Assembly (NCBI GenBank): GCA_009698515.1
Contig: WLQA01000010.1
Coordinates: 1 to 12,913 of the forward strand
DNA from: Actinomycetota bacterium
Lineage (GTDB): Bacteria; Actinomycetota; Actinomycetes; Nanopelagicales; Nanopelagicaceae
Length of the DNA: 12,913 nt
Direction of reading: 5' to 3'
Under the pieces are notes generated by a model. The model did not search any database. It had not been told where the DNA came from and saw nothing but the letters and a program-made list of their open reading frames with translations. A program made the position numbers and the translations under genes. Positions 1-6,375 of the stretch are shown piece after piece (within the stretch, counting starts at the first letter, position 1; every line of letters starts with the position of its first letter).

Positions 1-868
1 GATTTACTGCAAATTGAATGTTGCAACCGCCTGTAGCAACTCCAACCTCTCGAATAATCGAAATTGATAGATCACGTAATTTTTGATATTCAACATCTGT
101 CAAAGTCATCGCCGGTGCAACAGTTATCGAATCGCCAGTATGAACACCCATCGGATCAAGATTTTCAATACTGCACACGATCACAACGTTATCCATATGA
201 TCACGCATAACCTCTAACTCATACTCTTTCCAACCAATGATTGATTCCTCTAATAAAACTTCAGTTGTAGGACTGTGTCTAAGGCCAGCGCCAGCTATTT
301 GTTGAAGATCATTTTCATTAAATGCAATTCCAGATCCCAAACCACCCATTGTGAATGAAGGCCGAACTACAACCGGGTAATTGAGGGTTTTAACCGCTGC
401 TAAACAATCAGCCATTGTGTGGCAGATTGCTGATTTAGCTGATTCACCTCCGACGCTACTCACAATTGATTTAAATATTTCACGGTCTTCGCCCCGCTTA
501 ATAGCATCAATATTTGCACCGATTAATTTACATCCAAATTTTTCAAAAGCCCCACGTTCATTTAATGCCATTGCTGCATTCAAAGCGGTTTGTCCGCCCA
601 AAGTTGCAAGAACCGCAGATGGTTTTTCTTTCTCCATGATTCGTTCAATTACTTCTGGGGTTATCGGTTCAATATAAGTTGCATCAGCAAACTCTGGATC
701 AGTCATTATTGTGGCCGGGTTTGAATTAATTAGAATTACTCGAATACCTTCTGATTTTAAAACACGGCAAGCTTGCGTGCCAGAGTAATCAAATTCGCAT
801 GCTTGTCCGATAACAATTGGACCACTACCTATCACCAAGACACTTTCAATTGATTTATCTAATGGCAT
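1..868 (-). CDS. carB: Carbamoyl-phosphate synthase large subunit, N-terminal part (cut by window start)
   Basis: Large, synthetase subunit of carbamoyl-phosphate synthase. With ammonia from CarA it makes carbamoyl phosphate from bicarbonate and two ATP, for pyrimidines and arginine. The ATG is at 868-866, two bases after the carA stop. Only 289 complete codons lie in the window; the family is about 1,070 residues. Visible are the pre-ATP-grasp domain with GSGPIVIGQACEFDYSG (14-30), the LATLGGQTALN segment (88-97) and the start of the first ATP-grasp domain, with the glycine-rich loop TMGGLGSGI (173-181), GWKEYELEV (212-220) and ENLDPMGVHTGDS (235-247). Arg129 (in EDREIF) and Arg169 (in VVVRPSFT) fall where the E. 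coli enzyme has its conserved nucleotide- and carboxyphosphate-binding arginines. No frame break is seen. It is the last visible gene of the pyr operon and has no obvious Shine-Dalgarno, so it probably depends on carA translation. Confidence 0.97.
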   Translation of the reverse strand, partial: MPLDKSIESVLVIGSGPIVIGQACEFDYSGTQACRVLKSEGIRVILINSNPATIMTDPEFADATYIEPITPEVIERIMEKEKPSAVLATLGGQTALNAAMALNERGAFEKFGCKLIGANIDAIKRGEDREIFKSIVSSVGGESAKSAICHTMADCLAAVKTLNYPVVVRPSFTMGGLGSGIAFNENDLQQIAGAGLRHSPTTEVLLEESIIGWKEYELEVMRDHMDNVVIVCSIENLDPMGVHTGDSITVAPAMTLTDVEYQKLRDLSISIIREVGVATGGCNIQFAVN

Positions 869-870
869 AT

Positions 871-2016
871 TTAGTTGGCAGCCTTAAAATCCAATTGTGG
901 CTTCTGCATTAAATTCAAAAATCTTTCAAATAAATATGTTGAATCATGTGGACCCGCCGCTGATTCAGGATGGTATTGCACGGAAAATGCCGGCGTATTA
1001 TTCATCTCTAAACCTTCCACAACGGAATCATTTAATGAGATGTGCGTGACTCTGCCAGTACCGTAAACAGTATTGAATTCATTTGCCTTAGGCGCAGCCA
1101 CAGCAAAACCATGGTTATGTGCGGTAATTTCAACTTTGCCAGTTGTTAAATCAACAACTGGTTGATTAATACCTCGATGACCAAAAGGTAGTTTGTAAGT
1201 ATCAAATCCAAGTGCTCTACCTAAAATTTGATGTCCAAAACATATTCCAAAAAACGGGATACCCTCAGTTAGCACACTTCGAACTAACGCAATTACATCC
1301 ACCATTGCTGCTGGATCACCTGGTCCATTTGAAAGAAAAACACCATCAGGTTTTATTGACTTAACCTCTTCAAATGTTGATGTCGCTGGCATGACATGAA
1401 CTTCAATACCCAGCCGAGCCATATATTTTGGAGTAGCACCCTTTATTCCCAAATCTATTGCCGCCACTTTGAAATGAGTTGGAACTCCTTGCGGTGGTTT
1501 AACCACATATGTTTTTTTCGTGCTGACATCCTCTGCTAAAAAGGCACCATTCATCGGAGCTGTTTTTCTTACGCGAACTACCATCTCCTCACGAGATAAA
1601 TTGCTATTACTAAAGATGCCAACTCGCATCGCACCACGATCTCGCAAATGTCGTGTTAACGCCCTGGTATCAACTCCTTGAATTCCTACAACATTAGATT
1701 TTATAAGCGCATCTTCTAAAGATTCTTTACTGCGCCAATTACTGGCAATCGGTGATGGATTTCTAACCACAAATCCAGATACCCAGATTCGTTCAGATTC
1801 ATTATCTTCTAAATTAAAACCGGTATTGCCAATATGTGGCGCCGTCATGATTACGATCTGCTTGTGATACGAAGGATCAGTTAAAGTTTCTTGATAACCA
1901 GTCATTCCTGTTGTAAATACAGCCTCACCAAAGGTTTCACCTTCAGCAGCCCATGCCTGGCCTTCAAAGATACGACCATCATCTAAAACCAGGAAAGCGT
2001 TGTTACTAAGGCTCAC
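871..2016 (-). CDS. carA: Carbamoyl-phosphate synthase small (glutaminase) subunit
   Basis: Glutamine amidotransferase subunit that hydrolyses glutamine and channels ammonia to CarB. The protein has 381 residues, normal for the family. The N-terminal CPSase small-chain domain (about 1-150) includes FTTGMTGYQETLTDPSY (34-50). The C-terminal class I glutaminase domain (about 183-372) carries the nucleophile elbow GICFGHQ with Cys259 and the QYHPES motif with His349 and Glu351, so the Cys-His-Glu triad is complete. The IDLGIKG segment at 187-193 resembles actinobacterial CarA rather than the DFGVKRN form of enterobacteria (from memory of the family). The start is GTG at 2016-2014. Its G is shared with the TAG stop of pyrC, and an AGGTGA Shine-Dalgarno lies just upstream inside the pyrC end. 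Translational coupling to pyrC is likely. Confidence 0.97.
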   Translation of the reverse strand: MSLSNNAFLVLDDGRIFEGQAWAAEGETFGEAVFTTGMTGYQETLTDPSYHKQIVIMTAPHIGNTGFNLEDNESERIWVSGFVVRNPSPIASNWRSKESLEDALIKSNVVGIQGVDTRALTRHLRDRGAMRVGIFSNSNLSREEMVVRVRKTAPMNGAFLAEDVSTKKTYVVKPPQGVPTHFKVAAIDLGIKGATPKYMARLGIEVHVMPATSTFEEVKSIKPDGVFLSNGPGDPAAMVDVIALVRSVLTEGIPFFGICFGHQILGRALGFDTYKLPFGHRGINQPVVDLTTGKVEITAHNHGFAVAAPKANEFNTVYGTGRVTHISLNDSVVEGLEMNNTPAFSVQYHPESAAGPHDSTYLFERFLNLMQKPQLDFKAAN

Positions 2017-3302
2017 TACTCACCTGCTCGATTTCCAGTAAGAGCACCGTTGTTTACAGTTTGTACCCCATTGAAATAAACATCAGTTATCAATGCTGGC
2101 AGCTCCATTCCTTCAAAAGGTGTGTTCTTGCTCTTAGAGTTCAGCCTATCCCTTCTGACCTGCCATTTTGCCCCCGGATCAACCAAAATAAAGTTAGCCG
2201 GAGCACCTTTTTCAATCCCTCTGCCCTGTTGGTCATAACCGGCGATTTGAGCGGGCTTGATCGACATTGCCTCTACTAGCAATTGCCAATCCATTAATTT
2301 AGTTTCAATCATTGCCTTCACAACAACTGACAATGAGGTCTCCAGCCCTACCATTCCAAAGGCAGCTGCTTGCCATTCACAATCTTTATCTTCACTTGGA
2401 TGAGGAGCATGATCTGTCGCGACAATATCGATAATGCCACTCGCTAATGCTTCGCGCAATGCCCAAACATCCTTTTCGGTGCGCAGCGGCGGATTTACTT
2501 TATATATTGGGTCATAATTTTCAACCAACTCATCAGTTAGTAACAAATGATGCGGTGTTACTTCAGCGGTCACTTGAATTCCGCGCTCTTTAGCCCATTT
2601 AATTAAAGCAACTCCACCGGCTGTCGTAACATGGCAAATATGCAATCTTGAACCTACATGATCGGCCAACAATATATCTCGAGCAATGATTGCCTCTTCG
2701 GCTACCGCCGGCCATCCAACTAAACCAATTCGCGCAGAAACAGAACCTTCATTCATTTGTGCATTAACGGTTAACTTTGGATCCTGCGCATGTTGGGCGA
2801 TTACACCATTAAATGTTTTGACATACTCCAATGCTCTTCGCATTAGTAATGGATCTGATACACATTTACCATCATCGCTAAATACTCTTACCTGCGCGAT
2901 CGAATCTGCCATTGCTCCTAATTCAGCCAGTTGCTGCCCATTTAATCCTTTGGTAACTGCTCCGATTGGTTTTACTTCACACAATCCAGCACTTTTACCC
3001 AATCGATAAACCTGTTCAACTACACCTGCCGTATCAGCAACCGGATTTGTATTTGCCATAGCTGAGATAGCCGTATAACCACCGATGGTTGCTGCGCGAG
3101 ATCCAGTTTCAACGGTTTCAGCATCCTCTTTGCCAGGTTCGCGCAAGTGGGTGTGTAAATCAACTAATCCGGGCAGTATTAATTTGGAACCAACATCAAC
3201 TCCACCATCAATATTTGTATCTGAAACATCTTTAATTACGCCATTTTCAATCTTTATCGAAATACTTTTACCGGAGGCTGTTTGAGCGTTATTTAAAATC
3301 AT
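2016..3302 (-). CDS. pyrC: Dihydroorotase, class I
   Basis: Zinc amidohydrolase that cyclises carbamoyl-aspartate to dihydroorotate, the third step of UMP synthesis. It has 428 residues, the usual length for class I dihydroorotases; the short E. coli type is about 350. The metal-site motifs are all present: DLHTHLREPG with His50 and His52, FSDDGK with Asp143/144 (the Asp that replaces the carboxylated Lys in class I enzymes), AQHAQD with His171, HICHVTT with His224, and VATDHAPH with the catalytic Asp297. NPPLR at 270-274 is a substrate-side segment. The ATG at 3302-3300 overlaps the pyrB stop as ATGA, with a modest GAGG about 10 bases upstream. In many actinobacteria a small membrane-protein gene sits between pyrC and carA; here the two genes abut directly. 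Confidence 0.96.
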   Translation of the reverse strand: MILNNAQTASGKSISIKIENGVIKDVSDTNIDGGVDVGSKLILPGLVDLHTHLREPGKEDAETVETGSRAATIGGYTAISAMANTNPVADTAGVVEQVYRLGKSAGLCEVKPIGAVTKGLNGQQLAELGAMADSIAQVRVFSDDGKCVSDPLLMRRALEYVKTFNGVIAQHAQDPKLTVNAQMNEGSVSARIGLVGWPAVAEEAIIARDILLADHVGSRLHICHVTTAGGVALIKWAKERGIQVTAEVTPHHLLLTDELVENYDPIYKVNPPLRTEKDVWALREALASGIIDIVATDHAPHPSEDKDCEWQAAAFGMVGLETSLSVVVKAMIETKLMDWQLLVEAMSIKPAQIAGYDQQGRGIEKGAPANFILVDPGAKWQVRRDRLNSKSKNTPFEGMELPALITDVYFNGVQTVNNGALTGNRAGE

Positions 3303-4264
3303 TTATTTGATCCCTCGCCACTTGGATTAAGTGAAACGCCACCTAATAACTCATACAGCACAGCCATTCTTATGGATACGCCATTTTTAACCTGGTCAAT
3401 TACCACTGACTTAATATCATCCGCACTCTCTGCAGATATTTCTAAACCACGATTCATTGGACCTGGGTGCATAACAATCGCCGTAGATTTTAACTTTGAT
3501 AAACGTTGTGAATTCAAACCATACCTTCTTGAATACTCTCGTTCGGTAGGAAAAAATGAATCTTGCATTCTTTCAAGTTGAATACGTAACATCATAACAA
3601 CATCACATTCAGGAAGAAGTTCATCTAAACTATATGAAACCTGCACTGGCCAATCGCCAACTCCTACGGGCAACAAGGTTGGTGGGGCAACCAATGTAAC
3701 TGATGCACCCAATTTAGTAAGTAATAAAACATTGCTGCGAGCCACCCGAGAGTGCAAAATGTCACCAACAATTACAACCTTCAAACCAGATAAATCTAAA
3801 TTATCGCCTCTTAGATGTTCTTTAATTGTATAAGCATCTAACAAAGCTTGGGTTGGATGTTCATGTGTTCCATCACCAGCATTAATAATCGCCGCCGAAA
3901 TCCATTTGGTATCTGCCAATCTTTTTGCAGCCCCTGAACTGCCGTGTCTTATAACAACTGCGTCTGCGCCCATCGCTTGTAAGGTTTGCGCCGTATCTTT
4001 CAAGCTCTCACCTTTACTAACTGATGATCCCTTGGCGGAAAAATTTATTACATCTGCAGATAATCGCTTTGCTGCGGTCTCAAATGAAATCCTGGTTCTA
4101 GTTGAATCTTCGAAAAATAAATTAACTACCGATTTACCCCGCAAAGTTGGTAATTTTTTATTTGGGCCATCTGTAATTACCGCAAGCTCTTTGGCCGTTG
4201 CTAACAAACCCAATGCCTGTTCTTTACTTAAATCTGCAACTGAAAGTAAGTGGCCTGAAATCAT
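3299..4264 (-). CDS. pyrB: Aspartate carbamoyltransferase, catalytic subunit
   Basis: Transfers the carbamoyl group of carbamoyl phosphate to aspartate, the committed pyrimidine step. It has 321 residues, typical for the catalytic chain. The carbamoyl-phosphate site FFEDSTRTR (50-58) is intact. Lys84 in SVSKGES is the mobile active-site lysine, at the same number as in E. coli. Further motifs are DGTHEHPTQALLD (131-143), the Arg-containing MMLRIQLER (224-232) and HPGPMNRG (266-273). No regulatory pyrI is present in the window, as expected outside enterobacteria and archaea. It overlaps pyrR upstream by ATGA at 4264-4261 and pyrC downstream by ATGA. It has no strong Shine-Dalgarno of its own, so translation probably depends on ribosomes finishing pyrR. 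Confidence 0.97.
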   Translation of the reverse strand: MISGHLLSVADLSKEQALGLLATAKELAVITDGPNKKLPTLRGKSVVNLFFEDSTRTRISFETAAKRLSADVINFSAKGSSVSKGESLKDTAQTLQAMGADAVVIRHGSSGAAKRLADTKWISAAIINAGDGTHEHPTQALLDAYTIKEHLRGDNLDLSGLKVVIVGDILHSRVARSNVLLLTKLGASVTLVAPPTLLPVGVGDWPVQVSYSLDELLPECDVVMMLRIQLERMQDSFFPTEREYSRRYGLNSQRLSKLKSTAIVMHPGPMNRGLEISAESADDIKSVVIDQVKNGVSIRMAVLYELLGGVSLNPSGEGSNK

Positions 4265-4782
4265 TTGATCAACTCAACTAAATCTTCATTATCTATCTCA
4301 TTTAAGTGAACTTTTACATTCTCATTTAATGCCGTTGGAATATTCTTCCCAACATAATCTGCTCGGATGGGAAGTTCACGATGACCTCTATCAACCAAAA
4401 CAGCTAGTTGCACCGTTTTTGGTCTGCCTAACTCACCTATTGCATCAAGTGCTGCCCTTATCGTTCTGCCAGAAAACAGAACATCATCAATTAAGACAAC
4501 ATCTTTTCCTTCAATCCCGCCTACAGGCAATTTTGTAGGCACTAAAGGTCTAGGTGGGCGCAATCTCAAATCATCTCTGTGCAAAGTAATATCTAGAATG
4601 CCAACTGGTACCTGTTTTTCAATTTCAGCGATGAATGCTGATATGCGATCAGCCAAATATGCACCGCGGGTGGGAATGCCAAGTAGCACTAAATTATTAG
4701 CGCCTTGATTATGTTCGATAATTTCATGAGAAATACGTTTGATAGCGCGATCAATATCGCTGCTCGACAACAAAACACCCAT
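4261..4782 (-). CDS. pyrR: Bifunctional pyr operon RNA-binding regulator / uracil phosphoribosyltransferase-like PyrR
   Basis: PyrR senses UMP against PRPP and, when UMP-bound, binds a hairpin in pyr mRNA; many homologues also have weak UPRTase activity. It is a type I phosphoribosyltransferase fold of 173 residues (B. subtilis PyrR is about 180). Visible are LGIPTRGAYLA (34-44), LDITLHRDD (63-71), the PRPP loop VLIDDVLFSGRTI (96-108) and DRGHRELPIRADYVGKN (131-147), all PyrR hallmarks. An in-frame reading can be extended upstream to 4911. I choose the ATG at 4782 because AAGGAG (4794-4789) lies six bases before it and the extension covers the regulatory hairpin and the promoter. It is first in the pyr operon, divergent from bldD, and overlaps pyrB by ATGA. 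In mycobacteria PyrR acts by blocking translation, and the leader here fits that model. Confidence 0.96.
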   Translation of the reverse strand: MGVLLSSSDIDRAIKRISHEIIEHNQGANNLVLLGIPTRGAYLADRISAFIAEIEKQVPVGILDITLHRDDLRLRPPRPLVPTKLPVGGIEGKDVVLIDDVLFSGRTIRAALDAIGELGRPKTVQLAVLVDRGHRELPIRADYVGKNIPTALNENVKVHLNEIDNEDLVELIK

Positions 4783-4788
4783 TTGTAT

Positions 4789-4825
4789 CTCCTTGACCGC
4801 CTCTCTGGACGGATCGTTAAAGGAA
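4789..4825 (-). promoter_or_regulatory. PyrR-binding RNA hairpin that sequesters the pyrR ribosome binding site
   Basis: Read on the minus strand as RNA. The upper stem is 5'-CCGUC (4812-4808) pairing with 5'-GGCGG (4801-4797), including one U-G pair. It closes the hexaloop CAGAGA (4807-4802), which matches the PyrR-binding consensus UCCNGNGAGG. Below it GA (4815-4814) pairs with UC (4796-4795) with U4813 bulged. After an unpaired 5'-side UAAC, UUCCUU (4825-4820) pairs with AAGGAG (4794-4789), which is the pyrR Shine-Dalgarno itself. No U-tract follows, so it is not an attenuator terminator. Loop sequence and pairing are seen directly; that PyrR-UMP stabilises the fold and blocks translation is inferred from mycobacterial and Bacillus PyrR. 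Confidence 0.88.
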
Positions 4826-4832
4826 CGGCGCA

Positions 4833-4860
4833 AGATTACCACCGAGGTTGTGGATATCAA
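4833..4860 (-). promoter_or_regulatory. Candidate promoter of the pyr operon
   Basis: On the minus strand TTGATA (4860-4855) resembles the -35 box (5 of 6 to TTGACA). After 16 bases it is followed by TAATCT (4838-4833), preceded by TGG, an extended -10 feature. The predicted transcription start is near 4826, so the mRNA would begin within a base or so of the PyrR hairpin and carry a leader of only about 44 bases. The boxes are seen by eye; use is inferred. Confidence 0.5.
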
Positions 4861-4883
4861 AAACTTACAGATTTCGGAGTGGC

Positions 4884-4889
4884 TAATCT
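4884..4889 (+). promoter_or_regulatory. Candidate -10 element for leaderless bldD transcription
   Basis: TAATCT fits the TANNNT pattern of actinobacterial -10 boxes and ends six bases before the bldD ATG at 4896. That places the predicted transcription start on or next to the A of the ATG. No convincing Shine-Dalgarno precedes the ATG, and the frame is closed immediately upstream by TAA at 4884-4886, so no earlier start exists. No good -35 is visible at 16-18 bases. Leaderless expression is common in actinobacteria; here it is an inference from spacing. Confidence 0.45.
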
Positions 4890-4895
4890 GAAGAC

Positions 4896-5363
4896 ATGAC
4901 CCAAAACCCAACCTCTACCTCAGAAAAACTACGCGCCATTCGTAAATCTAAAGGATGGTCTTTGCAAGATATCGAACGCATTTCCAAAGGCAAATGGAAA
5001 GCGGTTGTTATCGGCTCTTATGAAAGATCAGATCGATCAATCTCATTAAAAAAAGCGATTGATTTGATGAAATTCTATGAAGTTCCAATACAACTGCTCT
5101 TTGAGGAAGATCCATCACAGAGTATTAAAACAATCAATAATAAGAAGATAGTTCTAGATCAACGCCGGATTAAAAACTCCACAAAACCGGAGCTAGAATC
5201 TCTGAAGCGGCTTATCAGTTACATCTCCACCGTACGTCGAGATTGGAATGGTGAAGTTCTCTCACTTCGTTCAACTGATCTGCAATTTATAGCGATATTG
5301 CTTAATCTAAGCGATGAGCAAACAAGTGACTATTTACGAGATGAATCCTTGACGATCAATTAA
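4896..5363 (+). CDS. bldD: BldD-family transcriptional regulator with c-di-GMP-binding motif
   Basis: Homologue of the Streptomyces developmental master regulator BldD, at 155 residues against about 167. The N-terminal XRE-type helix-turn-helix (about 9-68) has the BldD-specific string KWKAVVIGSYERSDRS (33-48); Streptomyces has RWKAVVVGSYERGDRA there (from memory). The C-terminal domain (about 84-150) carries RRD (114-116), eight residues, then RSTD (125-128). This is the RXD-X8-RXXD signature through which BldD binds tetrameric c-di-GMP and dimerises on DNA. It is the only plus-strand gene, divergent from pyrR and tail-to-tail with nusB, and sits between pyrR and nusB as in Streptomyces. The family places it as a DNA-binding repressor, often autoregulated; its targets here are unknown. 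Orthology is well supported by sequence and context, but the developmental role cannot be assumed in what looks like a unicellular organism. Confidence 0.9.
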   Translation: MTQNPTSTSEKLRAIRKSKGWSLQDIERISKGKWKAVVIGSYERSDRSISLKKAIDLMKFYEVPIQLLFEEDPSQSIKTINNKKIVLDQRRIKNSTKPELESLKRLISYISTVRRDWNGEVLSLRSTDLQFIAILLNLSDEQTSDYLRDESLTIN

Positions 5364-5767
5364 ATAGCGATTGAATCTTTGATTTTGATTATTCGACCTA
5401 TAACGCCATTGATATAGCTGGCTGATTCATCTGTTGAAAGAGATTTTCCAAGCTCAACGGCTTCATCAGCTGCTACCTGGTTTGGAATATCACTACCCCA
5501 CAAAATTTCATACAACGCAATCCGCAAAATATTTCGATCAATTGGCGGCATACGATCCATATCCCAGCCTTGCGCGTAGGTAATAATTAATTCATCAATT
5601 TTGCCAATATGTTCACTGACGCCTTGTATTACTTCACCTACATAAGGTTCTTGAGATAACTCCGTTGCACCTCGAGTTGCAAATAAATCCTTTGCTGAAA
5701 CATTTTTTATGTCTGCTTCATATAGAAAATCCAATGCCCGCTTTCGAGCTTTACTTCGGGCAGCCAT
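5360..5767 (-). CDS. nusB: Transcription antitermination factor NusB
   Basis: NusB with NusE (S10) binds boxA RNA and supports rRNA operon antitermination. It has 135 residues, all within the single NusB domain. Diagnostic segments are ARKRALDFLYEAD (7-19), DRMPPIDRNILRIALYEILW (71-90) and AADEAVELGKSLSTDESASY (99-118), followed by INGVIGRI. The ATG at 5767-5765 lies two bases after the efp stop; efp-nusB pairing is the normal actinobacterial arrangement. Its TAA (5362-5360) overlaps the bldD TAA (5361-5363) on the other strand within the palindrome TTAA, so there is no room for a terminator between the two convergent genes. It ends the long aro/efp transcription direction. Confidence 0.95.
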   Translation of the reverse strand: MAARSKARKRALDFLYEADIKNVSAKDLFATRGATELSQEPYVGEVIQGVSEHIGKIDELIITYAQGWDMDRMPPIDRNILRIALYEILWGSDIPNQVAADEAVELGKSLSTDESASYINGVIGRIIKIKDSIAI

Positions 5768-5769
5768 GA

Positions 5770-6330
5770 TTAATTAGCTCGACCGAGATAAGAACCATTT
5801 CGGGTATCGACTAAAACTTTCTCATCCTGTTTGATAAATAATGGCACTTGAATTGTAATTCCAGTTTCCAAAGTTGCCGGCTTTGTTCCTCCAGAAGAGC
5901 GATCACCTTGAATACCAGGTTCAGTATATGTAATTGTTAATTCAACTGAAGCTGGCAACTCAACAAAAAGCGCATTCCCTTCATGCATCGCCACAATGGC
6001 ATCGGTATTTTCCAACATATAGTCAGCTGCTTCGCCAACTGTAATTTTAGAGATCGAAATCTGGTCATAAGTTGTTGAATCCATAAACATAAAATCATCA
6101 CCGTCACGATATAGGTATTGCATATCCCTTTTTTCTAACATTGCCACTTCAACTTTGACGCCAGCATTAAAAGTTTTTTCAACTACTTTGCCAGTTAAAA
6201 CCTGTTTCATCTTTGTTCGAACAAATGCCGGACCTTTACCTGGTTTAACATGTTGAAACTCAACCACTGTCCATAGCTGACCATCTAAGTTAAGTGTCAT
6301 GCCATTTTTTAGATCATTTGTCGTTGCCAT
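5770..6330 (-). CDS. efp: Translation elongation factor P
   Basis: EF-P binds between the P and E sites and relieves ribosome stalling at consecutive prolines. It has 186 residues with three beta-barrel domains: KOW-like (about 1-64), central OB (66-128) and C-terminal OB (130-186), the last including YTEPGIQGDRSSGGTKPATL (135-154). The loop that reaches the peptidyl-transferase centre is HVKPGKGPAFVR (27-38) with Lys32 at the tip. This is the PGKGP form of the actinobacterial EF-P subfamily, reported to work without lysine modification. The modification enzymes would therefore not be needed; none is in this window. The ATG is followed by ATTNDLKNGM, the normal family N-terminus. The 45-base gap upstream is one of the few in this array and may hold a promoter. 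Confidence 0.97.
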   Translation of the reverse strand: MATTNDLKNGMTLNLDGQLWTVVEFQHVKPGKGPAFVRTKMKQVLTGKVVEKTFNAGVKVEVAMLEKRDMQYLYRDGDDFMFMDSTTYDQISISKITVGEAADYMLENTDAIVAMHEGNALFVELPASVELTITYTEPGIQGDRSSGGTKPATLETGITIQVPLFIKQDEKVLVDTRNGSYLGRAN

Positions 6331-6361
6331 TATTGTCCGTTCGCATCAATTAATATGGTCA

Positions 6362-6367
6362 ATTCTA
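6362..6367 (-). promoter_or_regulatory. Possible -10 box for efp-nusB
   Basis: In the 45-base gap between aroQ and efp the minus strand reads TAGAAT (6367-6362), 5 of 6 to TATAAT. It would give a start near 6354 and a leader of about 24 bases. No clear -35 is seen at the right distance. It is weak evidence, offered because this is a rare real gap in an otherwise overlapping array and because EF-P and NusB may need expression separate from the aro genes. Confidence 0.25.
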
Positions 6368-6375
6368 CCTTGGTA

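Noticed and set aside
381..677. A 98-codon plus-strand frame opposite carB
   Set aside because: Antisense shadow of the CarB ATP-grasp region, which is intact on the minus strand.
3906..4268. A 120-codon plus-strand frame opposite pyrB
   Set aside because: Shadow of the conserved pyrB coding strand; no family features and no start signals.
4839..4853. CCAC-N7-GTGG inverted repeat within the pyr promoter spacer, considered as a BldD operator
   Set aside because: It does not fit the BldD-box pattern I know; four-base arms are easily found by chance. Kept only as a place to look.
4783..4911. N-terminal extension of pyrR by 43 codons to 4911
   Set aside because: The extension would translate the promoter candidate and the PyrR hairpin, and a strong AAGGAG precedes the ATG at 4782, which also gives the normal family length.
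5300..5312. Inverted repeat GCTTA-ATC-TAAGC near the end of bldD, considered as a terminator
   Set aside because: Only a five-base AT-rich stem, inside coding sequence, with no T-tract on either strand.
4896..5363. The lone plus-strand HTH gene as a phage repressor or antitoxin
   Set aside because: The BldD-specific WKAVV-GSYER string, the C-terminal RXD-X8-RXXD motif and the pyrR-nusB context identify BldD; no partner toxin or phage gene is present.
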